This document shows, in pieces, positions 17,851-26,736 of a stretch of 58,454 nucleotides of DNA. Position numbers and translations under genes: made by a program. Source of the stretch: Prochlorococcus sp. AG-363-P06 (GTDB lineage Bacteria > Cyanobacteriota > Cyanobacteriia > PCC-6307 > Cyanobiaceae). The first letter of the stretch is position 1; each line of letters opens with the position of its first letter. A model generated the notes under the pieces. That model made no database searches. It was not told the origin of the DNA and was given only the letters and a program-made list of their open reading frames with translations. The stretch spans positions 1 to 58,454 of the forward strand of contig QCGD01000010.1 of assembly GCA_003280025.1 (NCBI GenBank), written 5' to 3'.

Positions 17851-19152
17851 ATGAATAATAGTTTTTATAAAAATCGAAGATTAAAGTCCTTCCTGTTTTT
17901 TGTTGCGTGTTCTTTGTTAACTATTTTTCCACATTTTTTTGATATTAAAATTTTTTCTTACCTTATATTTGCTTTGTGTGTAGTGATTGCATTTTATGGC
18001 TTATTAGTGATTTCGAAAAATTTTCATAGGAGTGTTATTTCAAATACTTTTAACAAAAACCTTTCTGAAAAAAAGTTACCTGTGCTTGATATTTTAGTTG
18101 CAGCAAGAGATGAAGAAAACGTAATTGCAAAATTAGTTGAAAGATTATTTAATTTAGATTATCCAAGGAATAAGTTAAACATTTATATAATCGATGATGG
18201 TAGTTCTGATAAGACTCCTTTAATTTTAGATCGTTTATCTAAAGAATTTGAAAAATTAAAAATAATAAGTCGCTCACCAAACGCTGGTGGAGGGAAGTCA
18301 GGGGCCTTAAATTATGCATTGAAGTTTACACACGGCGAATGGCTGTTAGTTTTAGATGCTGACGCGCAATTAAAAAAAGATGCATTAATAAGATTATTTA
18401 GTTTTGTAGAAGAGGGTTCTTGGTCTGCGGTTCAATTAAGAAAATCAGTCACAAATGTCAATAAGAATTTTTTAACTTCCTGCCAATCAATGGAGATGTC
18501 TATGGATGCTATCTTTCAATACGGAAGATTATCTGTGGCAGGAGTATCTGAATTAAGAGGAAATGGCGAATTAATTAAAAAAGATATCTTATTGAAATGT
18601 GGTTCATTCAACGAGGATACTGTAACGGATGATTTGGATTTAAGTTTAAGATTATTACTTTCAAAATACAGAATTGGCATTTTATGGGATCCTCCAGTTA
18701 TGGAGGAAGCCGTTGATAATTTAACTGCCTTATTTGCACAAAGGCAAAGGTGGGCTGAAGGAGGATTGCAAAGATTTTTTGATTATGGTGATCAGTTATT
18801 TACTAAAAAAATTGATTATTTACAGAAGTTTGATTTGACTTATTTTTTTATCTTGCAATATGGATTACCTATAATTTCTATGCTTGATTTAATTTTGAGT
18901 ATTGCTTTAGTGGAAGCACCAATTTATTGGCCAGTATCTCTAACTGCATTTACTGTATCAGGAGTTGCTTTTTGGTATGGCGCTTATTGTAAAAGCGAGG
19001 GTCCTGTTTTGCGAAATAGAAACTTGTTAATGGTATTATTATCTGTTTTGTATTTATCACATTGGTTTGTAGTTATACCTTGGGTAGCAATAAAAATGTC
19101 TATTTTCCCTAAAAAGATTCTTTGGAAAAAAACTCTGCATACTGGAGTATAA
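17851..19152 (+). CDS. mgdA: family 2 glycosyltransferase, MgdA-like (monoglucosyldiacylglycerol synthase)
   Basis: A membrane-bound GT2 enzyme with N-terminal hydrophobic spans (residues about 13-55), a catalytic domain and C-terminal spans (about 325-425). Motifs are ILVAARDEENV, IIDDGSSD, GGGKSGALN, the DADA metal site, ELRGNGE, TDDLDLSLRL and QRQRWAEGG (the QxxRW signature). These features, including RGNG and TDDLDL, closely resemble Synechocystis Sll1377 (MgdA), which makes the glucolipid precursor of galactolipids. The name is given with moderate confidence; another processive GT2 such as a cellulose synthase-like enzyme is less likely at 433 residues. It abuts the convergent dnaX gene. 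Confidence 0.75.
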   Translation: MNNSFYKNRRLKSFLFFVACSLLTIFPHFFDIKIFSYLIFALCVVIAFYGLLVISKNFHRSVISNTFNKNLSEKKLPVLDILVAARDEENVIAKLVERLFNLDYPRNKLNIYIIDDGSSDKTPLILDRLSKEFEKLKIISRSPNAGGGKSGALNYALKFTHGEWLLVLDADAQLKKDALIRLFSFVEEGSWSAVQLRKSVTNVNKNFLTSCQSMEMSMDAIFQYGRLSVAGVSELRGNGELIKKDILLKCGSFNEDTVTDDLDLSLRLLLSKYRIGILWDPPVMEEAVDNLTALFAQRQRWAEGGLQRFFDYGDQLFTKKIDYLQKFDLTYFFILQYGLPIISMLDLILSIALVEAPIYWPVSLTAFTVSGVAFWYGAYCKSEGPVLRNRNLLMVLLSVLYLSHWFVVIPWVAIKMSIFPKKILWKKTLHTGV

Positions 19153-19153
19153 G

Positions 19154-20923
19154 TTATTCATCTAAATCAATAATTTCTCCGTTAAAAAATTTTGCTAGGT
19201 TTTCAGAAGTATTATTATAAGTTTCTTTAGGCGAACGATTTTCCGTTAGATCAGGTTTTGTAGTCTCTATTGTCTTCTTGGATTGTGATTCATTGATTTT
19301 TTCTTTTAAGTTGCTTTTTTTTACTTCTTTTCTAGAAAAATTAAGCTTTGTTTGTTCTCCAAATATCTTTTTTACTGCATTTTCAATTATAACTTTTCTG
19401 CTTTTGATCATATTTTCCCAGTTGGGCGATAATGCGATTTCAATTTCACCTGAATCAATTTTTACTAGTTCTGCTTGTTGAGAGAGTAACATTCTTGTTG
19501 ATGGTAATTCTAATTTTGAAAGTATTAATTCCCATTTTTCTTTCAAGTCTCCAGATTCATTATCTTTTTGGATATCTTTAGAAATATTTGCATTATTAAC
19601 AAATTCCACTTCATCTAAACATGCTTTTTGACTTTGATTGGGGAGTTTATTAGAAATTTTGACGTCATTAATTAATTTTTGATTAGCTATATTTTCTGAT
19701 TCCCTTTGATTGGGTATGTTATTAGAAATATTTTTTTTATGAATCAATTCATGGTTGTTTATATTTACCGAATCACTTTGAGTGTCAAAATTTTGCTTGA
19801 TTAGATTTTTTGTGTTACTTTCTATATTTTGCTTCTCGAGAAGGCTTGTTAAGTGAACTTCTAGCCAAAGTCTTGGATTATCACTTGTTTTAATTTGATA
19901 TTCAACGTTTTTTAGCTTATTATGCCATTCAATTATTTTTGTTTTTTCTAAACTGTTTGCAAATTTATTTAATTCACTTTGAAATTCAATAGATGTATAA
20001 TAAAGATCCGAGTATGTATTGTTTATTGAATGTAATAATAAATCTCTTGTGATATTCAAGAGTCCAATAATTATTTGATTAGGTTCGTTTCCTGCGTCAT
20101 ATAATTTGTTGCAACTTATTAATAATGATTCTGCATTATTATCAATTAAAGAATTAACTAAGTTGATTAAATCAATTTCTGATATCTCTCCAAGTAAGTT
20201 TTGAACATTTTGCGTATTTATTCCTTCTGGAAGAAGACTGAGTTGGTCAAGAAGACTTTGTGCATCTCTCATCCCACCTTGTGATCTTTTTGAAATCAGT
20301 TTCAATGCCTGATCTTGAAACTTTATTGATTCTTTATTAGCTATTTGACAAAGATGATGAAAAATTGCATCAGAGCTGATTCTTCTAAAATCAAATTTTT
20401 GACATCTACTTTGTATCGTCGTTAAAACTCTCTCAGGATTAGTAGTCGCAAGAATGAAAACAACTTTTGCAGGAGGCTCCTCTATAGTTTTAAGTAAAGC
20501 ATTTGAAGCTGCTGTCGAAAGCATATGACATTCATCAATAACATAAACTTTCCATCTTGCTTGAGAGGGTGAAAATCTTGCTCTTTCAATTATTTCTCTG
20601 ATATTTTCAACCCCTGTATTAGATGCCGCATCGATCTCGATAATGTCGAGTGCATTCCCATCCGAAATCTGTCTACATAATTCACATTTACCACAAGGAT
20701 TTATTGTTGGTTGGTCAAATGATAGGCAATTTAGAGACTTTGCGAGTATCCTCGCACTTGATGTTTTACCTGTACCCCTAGGACCATTAAAAAGATAAGC
20801 AGGCGCGATTTTTTTTGATAATAACGCTTGCTTTAATGTTGTTGATATAAAGTCTTGTCCCACCAATTCATCAAGGTTTTTTGGCCTATATTTTTGATGA
20901 AAAGGTATATGAGTATTCTGCAT
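19154..20923 (-). CDS. dnaX: DNA polymerase III subunit gamma/tau
   Basis: DnaX is the clamp-loader ATPase. Walker A GPRGTGKTSSARIL is at residues 47-60, the zinc site includes CGKCELC at 77-83, and the SRC sensor (QSRCQKF) is near 173. Domain III extends to about 365. Residues 386-457 form an unusual low-complexity linker made of three 24-residue repeats (see findings). A tau-type C-terminal domain follows (about 458-520), then a charged tail. The 589-residue length is normal for a cyanobacterial DnaX, and no intein interrupts the P-loop. Confidence 0.95.
   Translation of the reverse strand: MQNTHIPFHQKYRPKNLDELVGQDFISTTLKQALLSKKIAPAYLFNGPRGTGKTSSARILAKSLNCLSFDQPTINPCGKCELCRQISDGNALDIIEIDAASNTGVENIREIIERARFSPSQARWKVYVIDECHMLSTAASNALLKTIEEPPAKVVFILATTNPERVLTTIQSRCQKFDFRRISSDAIFHHLCQIANKESIKFQDQALKLISKRSQGGMRDAQSLLDQLSLLPEGINTQNVQNLLGEISEIDLINLVNSLIDNNAESLLISCNKLYDAGNEPNQIIIGLLNITRDLLLHSINNTYSDLYYTSIEFQSELNKFANSLEKTKIIEWHNKLKNVEYQIKTSDNPRLWLEVHLTSLLEKQNIESNTKNLIKQNFDTQSDSVNINNHELIHKKNISNNIPNQRESENIANQKLINDVKISNKLPNQSQKACLDEVEFVNNANISKDIQKDNESGDLKEKWELILSKLELPSTRMLLSQQAELVKIDSGEIEIALSPNWENMIKSRKVIIENAVKKIFGEQTKLNFSRKEVKKSNLKEKINESQSKKTIETTKPDLTENRSPKETYNNTSENLAKFFNGEIIDLDE
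19553..19768 (-). repeat. three tandem 24-codon repeats in the dnaX linker
   Basis: Residues 386-409, 410-433 and 434-457 of DnaX align without gaps. Shared positions include a hydrophobic pair at offset 7-8 (LI, LI, FV), an Asn/Lys-Ile-Ser stretch at offset 13-15 (NIS, KIS, NIS) and PNQ in the first two copies. The first two copies are also clearly similar at the DNA level around TTTGATTGGG and ATTAGAAAT. The third copy is more diverged. Confidence 0.7.
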
Positions 20924-20981
20924 TTATTATTCTTAGTTAAAAATAACTAAGGCTGATTTTGTCGAAATATATTGTTAATCA

Positions 20982-22349
20982 TTAGGCCGATTCTTTAATA
21001 ATCCTTTTTGACCCGGAAGGAAGTTTAACAATTTTGGATGAAAATAGATTATCCACCATTTTTTTTGTGATTGTGTATTCTTTTACCTCTTCTTGAGAAG
21101 GAAGAGAATACATTATATCGAGCATCAATTCTTCAATGATTGACCTTAACGCTCTTGCGCCTGTTTTTCTATTATAAGCTTCTTGAGCTATTGCTTCGAC
21201 AGAATCAGCTTCAAACTTTAATTCAACATTATCCATACTGAGTAATGTTTTGAATTGCTTTACTAATGCATCTCTTGGCTCTGTAAGAATAGATTCTAAA
21301 GTTTCTTTAGTAAGACGATCCAATACTGCGCAGACTGGAATTCTTCCTATGAATTCTGGAATTAAGCCATATTTTACCAAGTCATCTAGTTCTAAATTTT
21401 TCAGTGCAACATTAGACTCAAGTATCTTTTTTGAGTTAACTTTGATTGAATCTGTATTAGTAGTAAAACCAATAGAATTCTTGCCCAGACGTTTTTGAAC
21501 AATATCCTCTAGCCCTATGAATGCACCTCCACAAATAAACAATATTTGACTTGTATCGATTTGAATGCAGTCATGATAAGGATGTTTTCTACCCCCTTGA
21601 GGTGGAACATTAGCAATTGTGCCCTCAAGCATTTTTAATAATGCCTGTTGAACTCCTTCACCTGAGACATCCCTAGTAATTGATGGATTTTCACTTTTTC
21701 TGGCTATTTTATCTATCTCATCAATATATATAATGCCTTTTTGTGCTAGCTCTACATTCATTTCTGACTTTTGTAGAAGTCTTAAAAGTATATTTTCAAC
21801 ATCCTCTCCAACATAACCAGCTTCAGTTAAAGTCGTTGCATCAGCAACTGCAAAAGGAACATCTAGAAATTCAGCTAATGTTTGAGCTAGTAATGTTTTT
21901 CCGCTTCCAGTTGGACCAATTAGTAATATATTTGATTTCTGCAATTTAGTTGCATGTGAATCATTAGAATTGCTATTTTGATGATCCTCTCTAACTCTCC
22001 AAGCTAATCTTTTGTAGTGATTATATACAGCTACTGATAGTATTTTCTTTGCAGATTCTTGTCCAACCACTTGATTATCAAGAAAACTTTTAATTTCTAA
22101 TGGCTTAGGGATTGAGTTTAACTCTAAAGGAATAGATTTATGAGATTTTTCAACTGGTAATTTTTTCTTTACTTGTTCGGAGTTAGGATACTTTGCTTGA
22201 TTATCAAGTAATTCTTCATCAAGAATTTCATTGCAAAGATCTATGCACTCATCGCAAATGTAAACACCAGGTCCAGCTATGAGTTTTCTAACTTGATCTT
22301 GTGACTTGCCACAAAATGAACATTTTAGATGGGCGTCAAATTTAGCCAT
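20982..22349 (-). CDS. clpX: ClpX, ATP-dependent Clp protease unfoldase
   Basis: ClpX unfolds tagged proteins and feeds them to ClpP. The N-terminal zinc finger has Cys pairs in CSFCGKS and CDECIDLC (residues about 10-38). The AAA+ domain has Walker [13 protein letters not shown] near residue 143 and Walker [10 protein letters not shown]; the IGF loop that docks on ClpP is present (KNSIGFTTN). The length of 455 residues is slightly longer than E. coli because of a longer linker. It is downstream of clpP on the same strand, separated by 109 bases. Confidence 0.97.
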   Translation of the reverse strand: MAKFDAHLKCSFCGKSQDQVRKLIAGPGVYICDECIDLCNEILDEELLDNQAKYPNSEQVKKKLPVEKSHKSIPLELNSIPKPLEIKSFLDNQVVGQESAKKILSVAVYNHYKRLAWRVREDHQNSNSNDSHATKLQKSNILLIGPTGSGKTLLAQTLAEFLDVPFAVADATTLTEAGYVGEDVENILLRLLQKSEMNVELAQKGIIYIDEIDKIARKSENPSITRDVSGEGVQQALLKMLEGTIANVPPQGGRKHPYHDCIQIDTSQILFICGGAFIGLEDIVQKRLGKNSIGFTTNTDSIKVNSKKILESNVALKNLELDDLVKYGLIPEFIGRIPVCAVLDRLTKETLESILTEPRDALVKQFKTLLSMDNVELKFEADSVEAIAQEAYNRKTGARALRSIIEELMLDIMYSLPSQEEVKEYTITKKMVDNLFSSKIVKLPSGSKRIIKESA

Positions 22350-22458
22350 CGATTATTAAAAACTGAAAAAATAAACTAAGGTAAGATTTCTCTTATTTAC
22401 TAGGATTGCTTATAAAATTAGATTCGTCATCATATTCTTAAAATATTACTTTTACTTG

Positions 22459-23103
22459 TCATTTTTGAATGACTTTATCAATTAATCCGTATTCAACTGC
22501 TTCTGAAGGAGATAAGAAATAGTCTCTTTCAGTGTCTTCGTTTATTTTGTCTAAAGGTTGTCCTGTGTGTTCAGCTAATAAAGAATTTAATGTTTTTTTG
22601 AGAAAAAGTATTTCTTTAGCTTGTATTTCAATTTCTACTGCTTGGCCCTGAGCGCCTCCTAAAGGCTGGTGAATCATTATCCGTGAATTAGGTAAAGCTA
22701 ACCTCTTACCTTTCGTGCCTCCAGAAAGAAGAAATGCTCCCATACTCGCAGCAACTCCAAAACAGATGGTTACAACATCTGGAGAAATCTGTTGCATAGT
22801 ATCGTATATTGCCATTCCTGCAGTAACAGAACCCCCTGGTGAATTTATGTAAATTTGTATATCTTTCTCAGGGTCTTCTGCTTCTAGAAATAATAATTGG
22901 GCAACTAGTGAATCTGATACTTGATCATTAATTCCTGTACCTAAAAATATTATCCTTTCTCTTAATAATCTTGAATAAATATCAAAAGCTCTCTCTCCTC
23001 TTCCTGACTGTTCAATAACTGTTGGAACGGCTGCATTTATTTCATTAATACTTTGAAAAGAATTAATTGAGCTTTGAATTAAATGTTTTTTTTCAGAATT
23101 CAC
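22459..23103 (-). CDS. clpP: ClpP, ATP-dependent Clp protease proteolytic subunit (ClpX-linked, ClpP2 type)
   Basis: This serine peptidase subunit has the catalytic triad Ser120 (GVAASMGAF), His145 (MIHQPLGG) and the first Asp of NEDTERD (about 190). Other family segments are [32 protein letters not shown] and [12 protein letters not shown]. The 214-residue length includes an N-terminal extension of about 25 residues. Cyanobacteria have several clpP genes; the one next to clpX is usually called clpP2, so the paralogue assignment rests on context. Confidence 0.95.
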   Translation of the reverse strand: MNSEKKHLIQSSINSFQSINEINAAVPTVIEQSGRGERAFDIYSRLLRERIIFLGTGINDQVSDSLVAQLLFLEAEDPEKDIQIYINSPGGSVTAGMAIYDTMQQISPDVVTICFGVAASMGAFLLSGGTKGKRLALPNSRIMIHQPLGGAQGQAVEIEIQAKEILFLKKTLNSLLAEHTGQPLDKINEDTERDYFLSPSEAVEYGLIDKVIQK

Positions 23104-23169
23104 TAAAAATACTTGCTTCTTTTTTCTAATTTAAGAGTTTTTTTGTTTATTAGTTAGATTTTTCATAAA

Positions 23170-24606
23170 TTATTTTTTTTCTTTTTTATTTTGTGGCTTT
23201 TTGCTTGTCTTGTCAGAAGTATTTGTTTTGCTCCCTTTTTTAACATCTTTATGGGTTTTCTTGGTTTTATTAGCTTTCTTGGCTTGAGTGGTTTTCTCTT
23301 TTACTTCTGAGTTTTCTTCCAGCCAAATTATTAATTTTTCCTTAAGCAAATCGTTTCTAACGATATCTGTTAATTTTTTAATGTCTATTTGTTTGGAGGA
23401 TTTAGAAATTGCATCTCCATATTCTTTCATTTTTGCATCAATTTCTTCTTGTTCGACGGTGATATTTTCTTTTTCTGATAAAGCTTTTAAAGCCAAAGTT
23501 CTTTGAACATTTTTTTCAGCTTGAGGACGTGTTGATTCTGCTAATGATTTAACTAATTCTGGAGTAAAAGTTGATTTCACATCTAGACCTTGCTGCGCGA
23601 ATCTTTGTGCTGTTTGTTCAATATTGTTTCTAACTTCAATATCAATCATTGATTTTGGTATTTCGGCATCTAATTCGTTTGATAATGCATCCATTAAAGC
23701 TTCAATTTTGATATCCTTCTGAGTTTTTTCAAACGTATCTTTTAATTGCTTTTCAATATCAATTTTTAATTCTTTTAAGGATTCTTTATTACTAGATTGT
23801 TTTGCAAAATCATCATTAAGCTCAGGCAATTCTTTTTCTTTAAGGTCTTTTAGATGTACTTCAAAAATTGCATCTTTCCCTTTTGATTCTTCATGAGAAT
23901 AATCTTCAGGGAATGTAAGGTTTAGAGTCTTACTATCTTCAATTTTCATACCAACAATACCTTCAACGAAGCCCGGAATCATTTTGTTTTTTTCTAATTC
24001 AAGGTCCATTGATTCACTACTTCCGCCATCAATTTCTTTTTTAGAATCTTTATATTTTCCTTTAAAACTAATTACAGCAATATCTCCCAATTTGGCAGGT
24101 CTATTATTAATAGGAACAATAGTTGCGAATTGATTTCTTGATTTTTCTAGGGCTTCATCTATTGACTTAGGATCAAATTTATTTTTTGAGATTTCAACTT
24201 TAAGGCCTTTAGATTTCTTTAATTTTAACTCCGGAGCTACATCAGTATGGAGGGTAACTTTAAGAGATTTTTCAGGACTAAACTTTTTAAGTAATGATTC
24301 AAAACCATCCACTAATTCTGGTTCACTAAGTGGTTCTATTGATTTTTTCTTTAATGCTTCGTTCCATGATTTATCAATTATCTTTTCGAGTGCGGAAGCA
24401 TGTAATTGAGTAATTCCTATTCTTTGGATTAAGACTTGCTTGGGGATTTTCCCAAGCCTAAATCCTGGAATCTTAGCCGAACGACTAATTGAGTTGATCG
24501 TTTCATTTATGCAGGATTTGCATGTCTCAGATGGTATCTCGAGTTCGAGCGCAATTCTACTTTGAGGTAGAGAGGTTGTTTTGACTATTAATTCTTCTTT
24601 CTTCAT
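23170..24606 (-). CDS. tig: trigger factor, ribosome-associated chaperone
   Basis: Trigger factor binds nascent chains at the ribosome exit. The ribosome-docking signature is visible as PGFRLGKIPKQVL around residues 47-60. The FKBP-like PPIase domain follows (about 165-245; GDIAVISFKGKY and PGFVEGIVGM), then the helical arms. The 478-residue length exceeds the E. coli protein (432), mostly because of a C-terminal tail of about 45 residues dominated by Lys, Thr and Ser. The order tig-clpP-clpX is conserved in many bacteria, linking folding and degradation. Confidence 0.96.
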   Translation of the reverse strand: MKKEELIVKTTSLPQSRIALELEIPSETCKSCINETINSISRSAKIPGFRLGKIPKQVLIQRIGITQLHASALEKIIDKSWNEALKKKSIEPLSEPELVDGFESLLKKFSPEKSLKVTLHTDVAPELKLKKSKGLKVEISKNKFDPKSIDEALEKSRNQFATIVPINNRPAKLGDIAVISFKGKYKDSKKEIDGGSSESMDLELEKNKMIPGFVEGIVGMKIEDSKTLNLTFPEDYSHEESKGKDAIFEVHLKDLKEKELPELNDDFAKQSSNKESLKELKIDIEKQLKDTFEKTQKDIKIEALMDALSNELDAEIPKSMIDIEVRNNIEQTAQRFAQQGLDVKSTFTPELVKSLAESTRPQAEKNVQRTLALKALSEKENITVEQEEIDAKMKEYGDAISKSSKQIDIKKLTDIVRNDLLKEKLIIWLEENSEVKEKTTQAKKANKTKKTHKDVKKGSKTNTSDKTSKKPQNKKEKK

Positions 24607-24648
24607 GTTTGTTTTTTAATTATTACAATAAGCCGAAACTTAATTATT

Positions 24649-24678
24649 TCACATTAAGTGATTTACTTGAAAGTAAAT
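24649..24678. promoter_or_regulatory. paired inverted repeats between tig and asd
   Basis: In the 125-base divergent gap, a perfect dyad ATTTACTT-GA-AAGTAAAT lies at 24661-24678. It is directly preceded by, and shares one base with, a shorter dyad TCAC-ATTAA-GTGA at 24649-24661. Their position between divergent genes suggests an operator for one or both, but this is an inference. Confidence 0.35.
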
Positions 24679-24731
24679 ATTTTTGATACAGTAAGAAAAA
24701 CAATCAAACACATAATTTTTCTATTTTAAGA

Positions 24732-25763
24732 GTGAGACAAACTCCGTTTTTGCCTAAGAGGCCCTTAAAAGTAGCTGTTTTAGGTTCTTCAGGTGCTGTG
24801 GGATCTGAATTGCTAAAAATTCTTGAAGAAAGAGATTTTCCTATCTCAGAATTACGTTTACTTTCATCCGAGCGTTCAGAGGGGAAAAAGGTTAATTGGA
24901 AAGGAGAAGAATTACTGACTAAAAATACTACTGATAAGGAATTTTTTAATGTTGATCTGGTTTTAGCTTCAGCGGGTGGAAGTATCTCAAGAAAATGGCT
25001 ATCTAAAATTAGGGATCAAAATGCCGTTTTAATTGATAATTCAAGTGCATTTAGATTAGACAATGATGTACCACTTGTTGTTCCTGAAGTTAATTCAGGT
25101 GATGCTTTAAAGCATAATGGCGTAATAGCAAATCCAAACTGCACCACCATATTGCTGACTTTAGTTTTATCTCCTTTAAATAATCTTTCTACTATTAAAA
25201 GAGTAATTATTTCTACTTATCAATCTGTTAGTGGAGCAGGGCAATACGCTATGGAAGAATTAAAGTTTCTAACTGAAAGATATTTGAAAGGGGATCCACA
25301 AAAAAGTCAAGTATTGCCTTATTCATTGGCCTTTAACTTGTTTTTACATAATTCCCCTATGCTTGAAAATAATTATTGTGAAGAGGAGATGAAAATGGTA
25401 AATGAGACTAGAAAAATATTAAATATGCCTGATTTAAAGGTTTCTTCTACATGCGTTAGAGTTCCAGTTCTTAGAGCACATTCTGAATCTATTAATATTG
25501 AATTTGAAGGTATAGTTCAACCTAAAGATGCTCTAGAAAAATTATCTCAATCTGCTGGCATTGAAATAATAGAAGACTATGAAAATAATAGATTTCCTAT
25601 GCCAAATGATGTTATGGGACGCGACAATGTGGCAGTTGGCAGGTTAAGAGCTGATATTAGTCATCCTAATGGATTAGAATTATGGTTATGTGGTGATCAA
25701 ATAAGAAAAGGTGCAGCACTTAATGCTGTTCAAATAGCTGAATTATTAATCCCAAACAAATGA
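24732..25763 (+). CDS. asd: aspartate-semialdehyde dehydrogenase
   Basis: Asd reduces aspartyl phosphate to aspartate semialdehyde, feeding lysine, threonine and methionine synthesis. The NADP motif [11 protein letters not shown] is near residues 18-28, the catalytic Cys137 lies in ANPNCTT, and the RAHSE segment supplies the catalytic His. The length of 343 residues is normal. The start is GTG at 24732. The stop overlaps the dapA start by four bases (ATGA), so translation is coupled with the next enzyme in the lysine branch. Confidence 0.97.
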   Translation: MRQTPFLPKRPLKVAVLGSSGAVGSELLKILEERDFPISELRLLSSERSEGKKVNWKGEELLTKNTTDKEFFNVDLVLASAGGSISRKWLSKIRDQNAVLIDNSSAFRLDNDVPLVVPEVNSGDALKHNGVIANPNCTTILLTLVLSPLNNLSTIKRVIISTYQSVSGAGQYAMEELKFLTERYLKGDPQKSQVLPYSLAFNLFLHNSPMLENNYCEEEMKMVNETRKILNMPDLKVSSTCVRVPVLRAHSESINIEFEGIVQPKDALEKLSQSAGIEIIEDYENNRFPMPNDVMGRDNVAVGRLRADISHPNGLELWLCGDQIRKGAALNAVQIAELLIPNK

Positions 25764-26665
25764 TTGCAAACACAGATAAGTTTTTGAATCCCTGCTTTGG
25801 ACGCATTTTGACCGCAATGGTCACTCCATTTAAAGAAAATGGAGATGTTGATTATGACCTAGCAATAAAACTCTCTAATTATCTTTTTGATCATGGTTCC
25901 GACGGCATTGTATTGTGCGGAACAACTGGAGAATCTCCAACACTTTCATGGGCTGAACAACATGATTTGTTTGTTGCTGTTAAAGGGTCCTTGAATGCAA
26001 GATGCAAGGTAATTGTTGGTACTGGAAGTAATTGTACAAGTGAGGCTGTAGAAGCTACAAAAAAAGCATACGAATTTGGGGCAGATGGAGCTTTGGTTGT
26101 TGTTCCTTATTACAACAAACCTCCGCAAGAGGGTCTTTATACGCACTTTAGTTCTATTGCTGATGCAGCTAAGGATTTACCTTTAATGCTCTACAACATA
26201 CCTGGTAGGACTGGGTGCAATCTCTTGCCAAATACTGTAAACAAACTTATGAATTTTTCAAATATTCTCAGTATTAAAGCTGCAAGCGGTAGAATAGAAG
26301 AAGTAACAGAGTTAAGGTCTATTTGCGGCTCTAAACTCTCTGTATATAGTGGCGATGATTCATTGTTGCTTCCTATGTTATCTTTAGGTGCTGTTGGTGT
26401 AGTGAGTGTGGCTAGTCATTTGGTTGGCTTGCAATTAAAAGACATGATTGAATCATTTCTTAAAGGAAAAGTTTCTAATGCTTTGGAAATACATGAAAAA
26501 CTTCAACCTTTATTCAAAGCACTTTTTATGACAACTAATCCGATTCCAATTAAGGCTGCTTTAGAGCTTTCTGGATGGAATGTAGGTAATCCAAGAAGCC
26601 CATTATCTCCCTTAACTATTGATATGAAAGAACAACTCCAAATTATTCTGAAATCCTTACATTAA
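25760..26665 (+). CDS. dapA: 4-hydroxy-tetrahydrodipicolinate synthase
   Basis: DapA condenses aspartate semialdehyde with pyruvate, the first committed step of lysine/diaminopimelate synthesis. The TIM barrel shows [11 protein letters not shown] near residues 54-64, YNIPGRTG with the catalytic Tyr, and the Schiff-base Lys173 in SIKAASG. The 301-residue length is normal. It overlaps asd by four bases. A strong hairpin covers its stop codon, probably separating it from rnj. Confidence 0.97.
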   Translation: MIANTDKFLNPCFGRILTAMVTPFKENGDVDYDLAIKLSNYLFDHGSDGIVLCGTTGESPTLSWAEQHDLFVAVKGSLNARCKVIVGTGSNCTSEAVEATKKAYEFGADGALVVVPYYNKPPQEGLYTHFSSIADAAKDLPLMLYNIPGRTGCNLLPNTVNKLMNFSNILSIKAASGRIEEVTELRSICGSKLSVYSGDDSLLLPMLSLGAVGVVSVASHLVGLQLKDMIESFLKGKVSNALEIHEKLQPLFKALFMTTNPIPIKAALELSGWNVGNPRSPLSPLTIDMKEQLQIILKSLH

Positions 26666-26671
26666 GGATTT
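26651..26671 (+). terminator. hairpin overlapping the dapA stop, probable terminator
   Basis: AAATCCTTA (26651-26659) pairs perfectly with TAAGGATTT (26663-26671) across a three-base loop, followed by a T-rich stretch. The dapA stop codon is in the 3' arm. It would end or attenuate the asd-dapA transcript before rnj. Confidence 0.55.
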
Positions 26672-26736
26672 TATTTAGCTTGATAATTAAATACAATTTA
26701 TTTGATTACAAGTAGGTTTTTATAAATTTCAACATT

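Noticed and set aside
22382-22395. Hairpin TAAGA-GAAA-TCTTA (minus strand) between clpP and clpX as a terminator
   Set aside because: The stem is only five pairs and the U-rich stretch is several bases away; more likely chance in AT-rich DNA.
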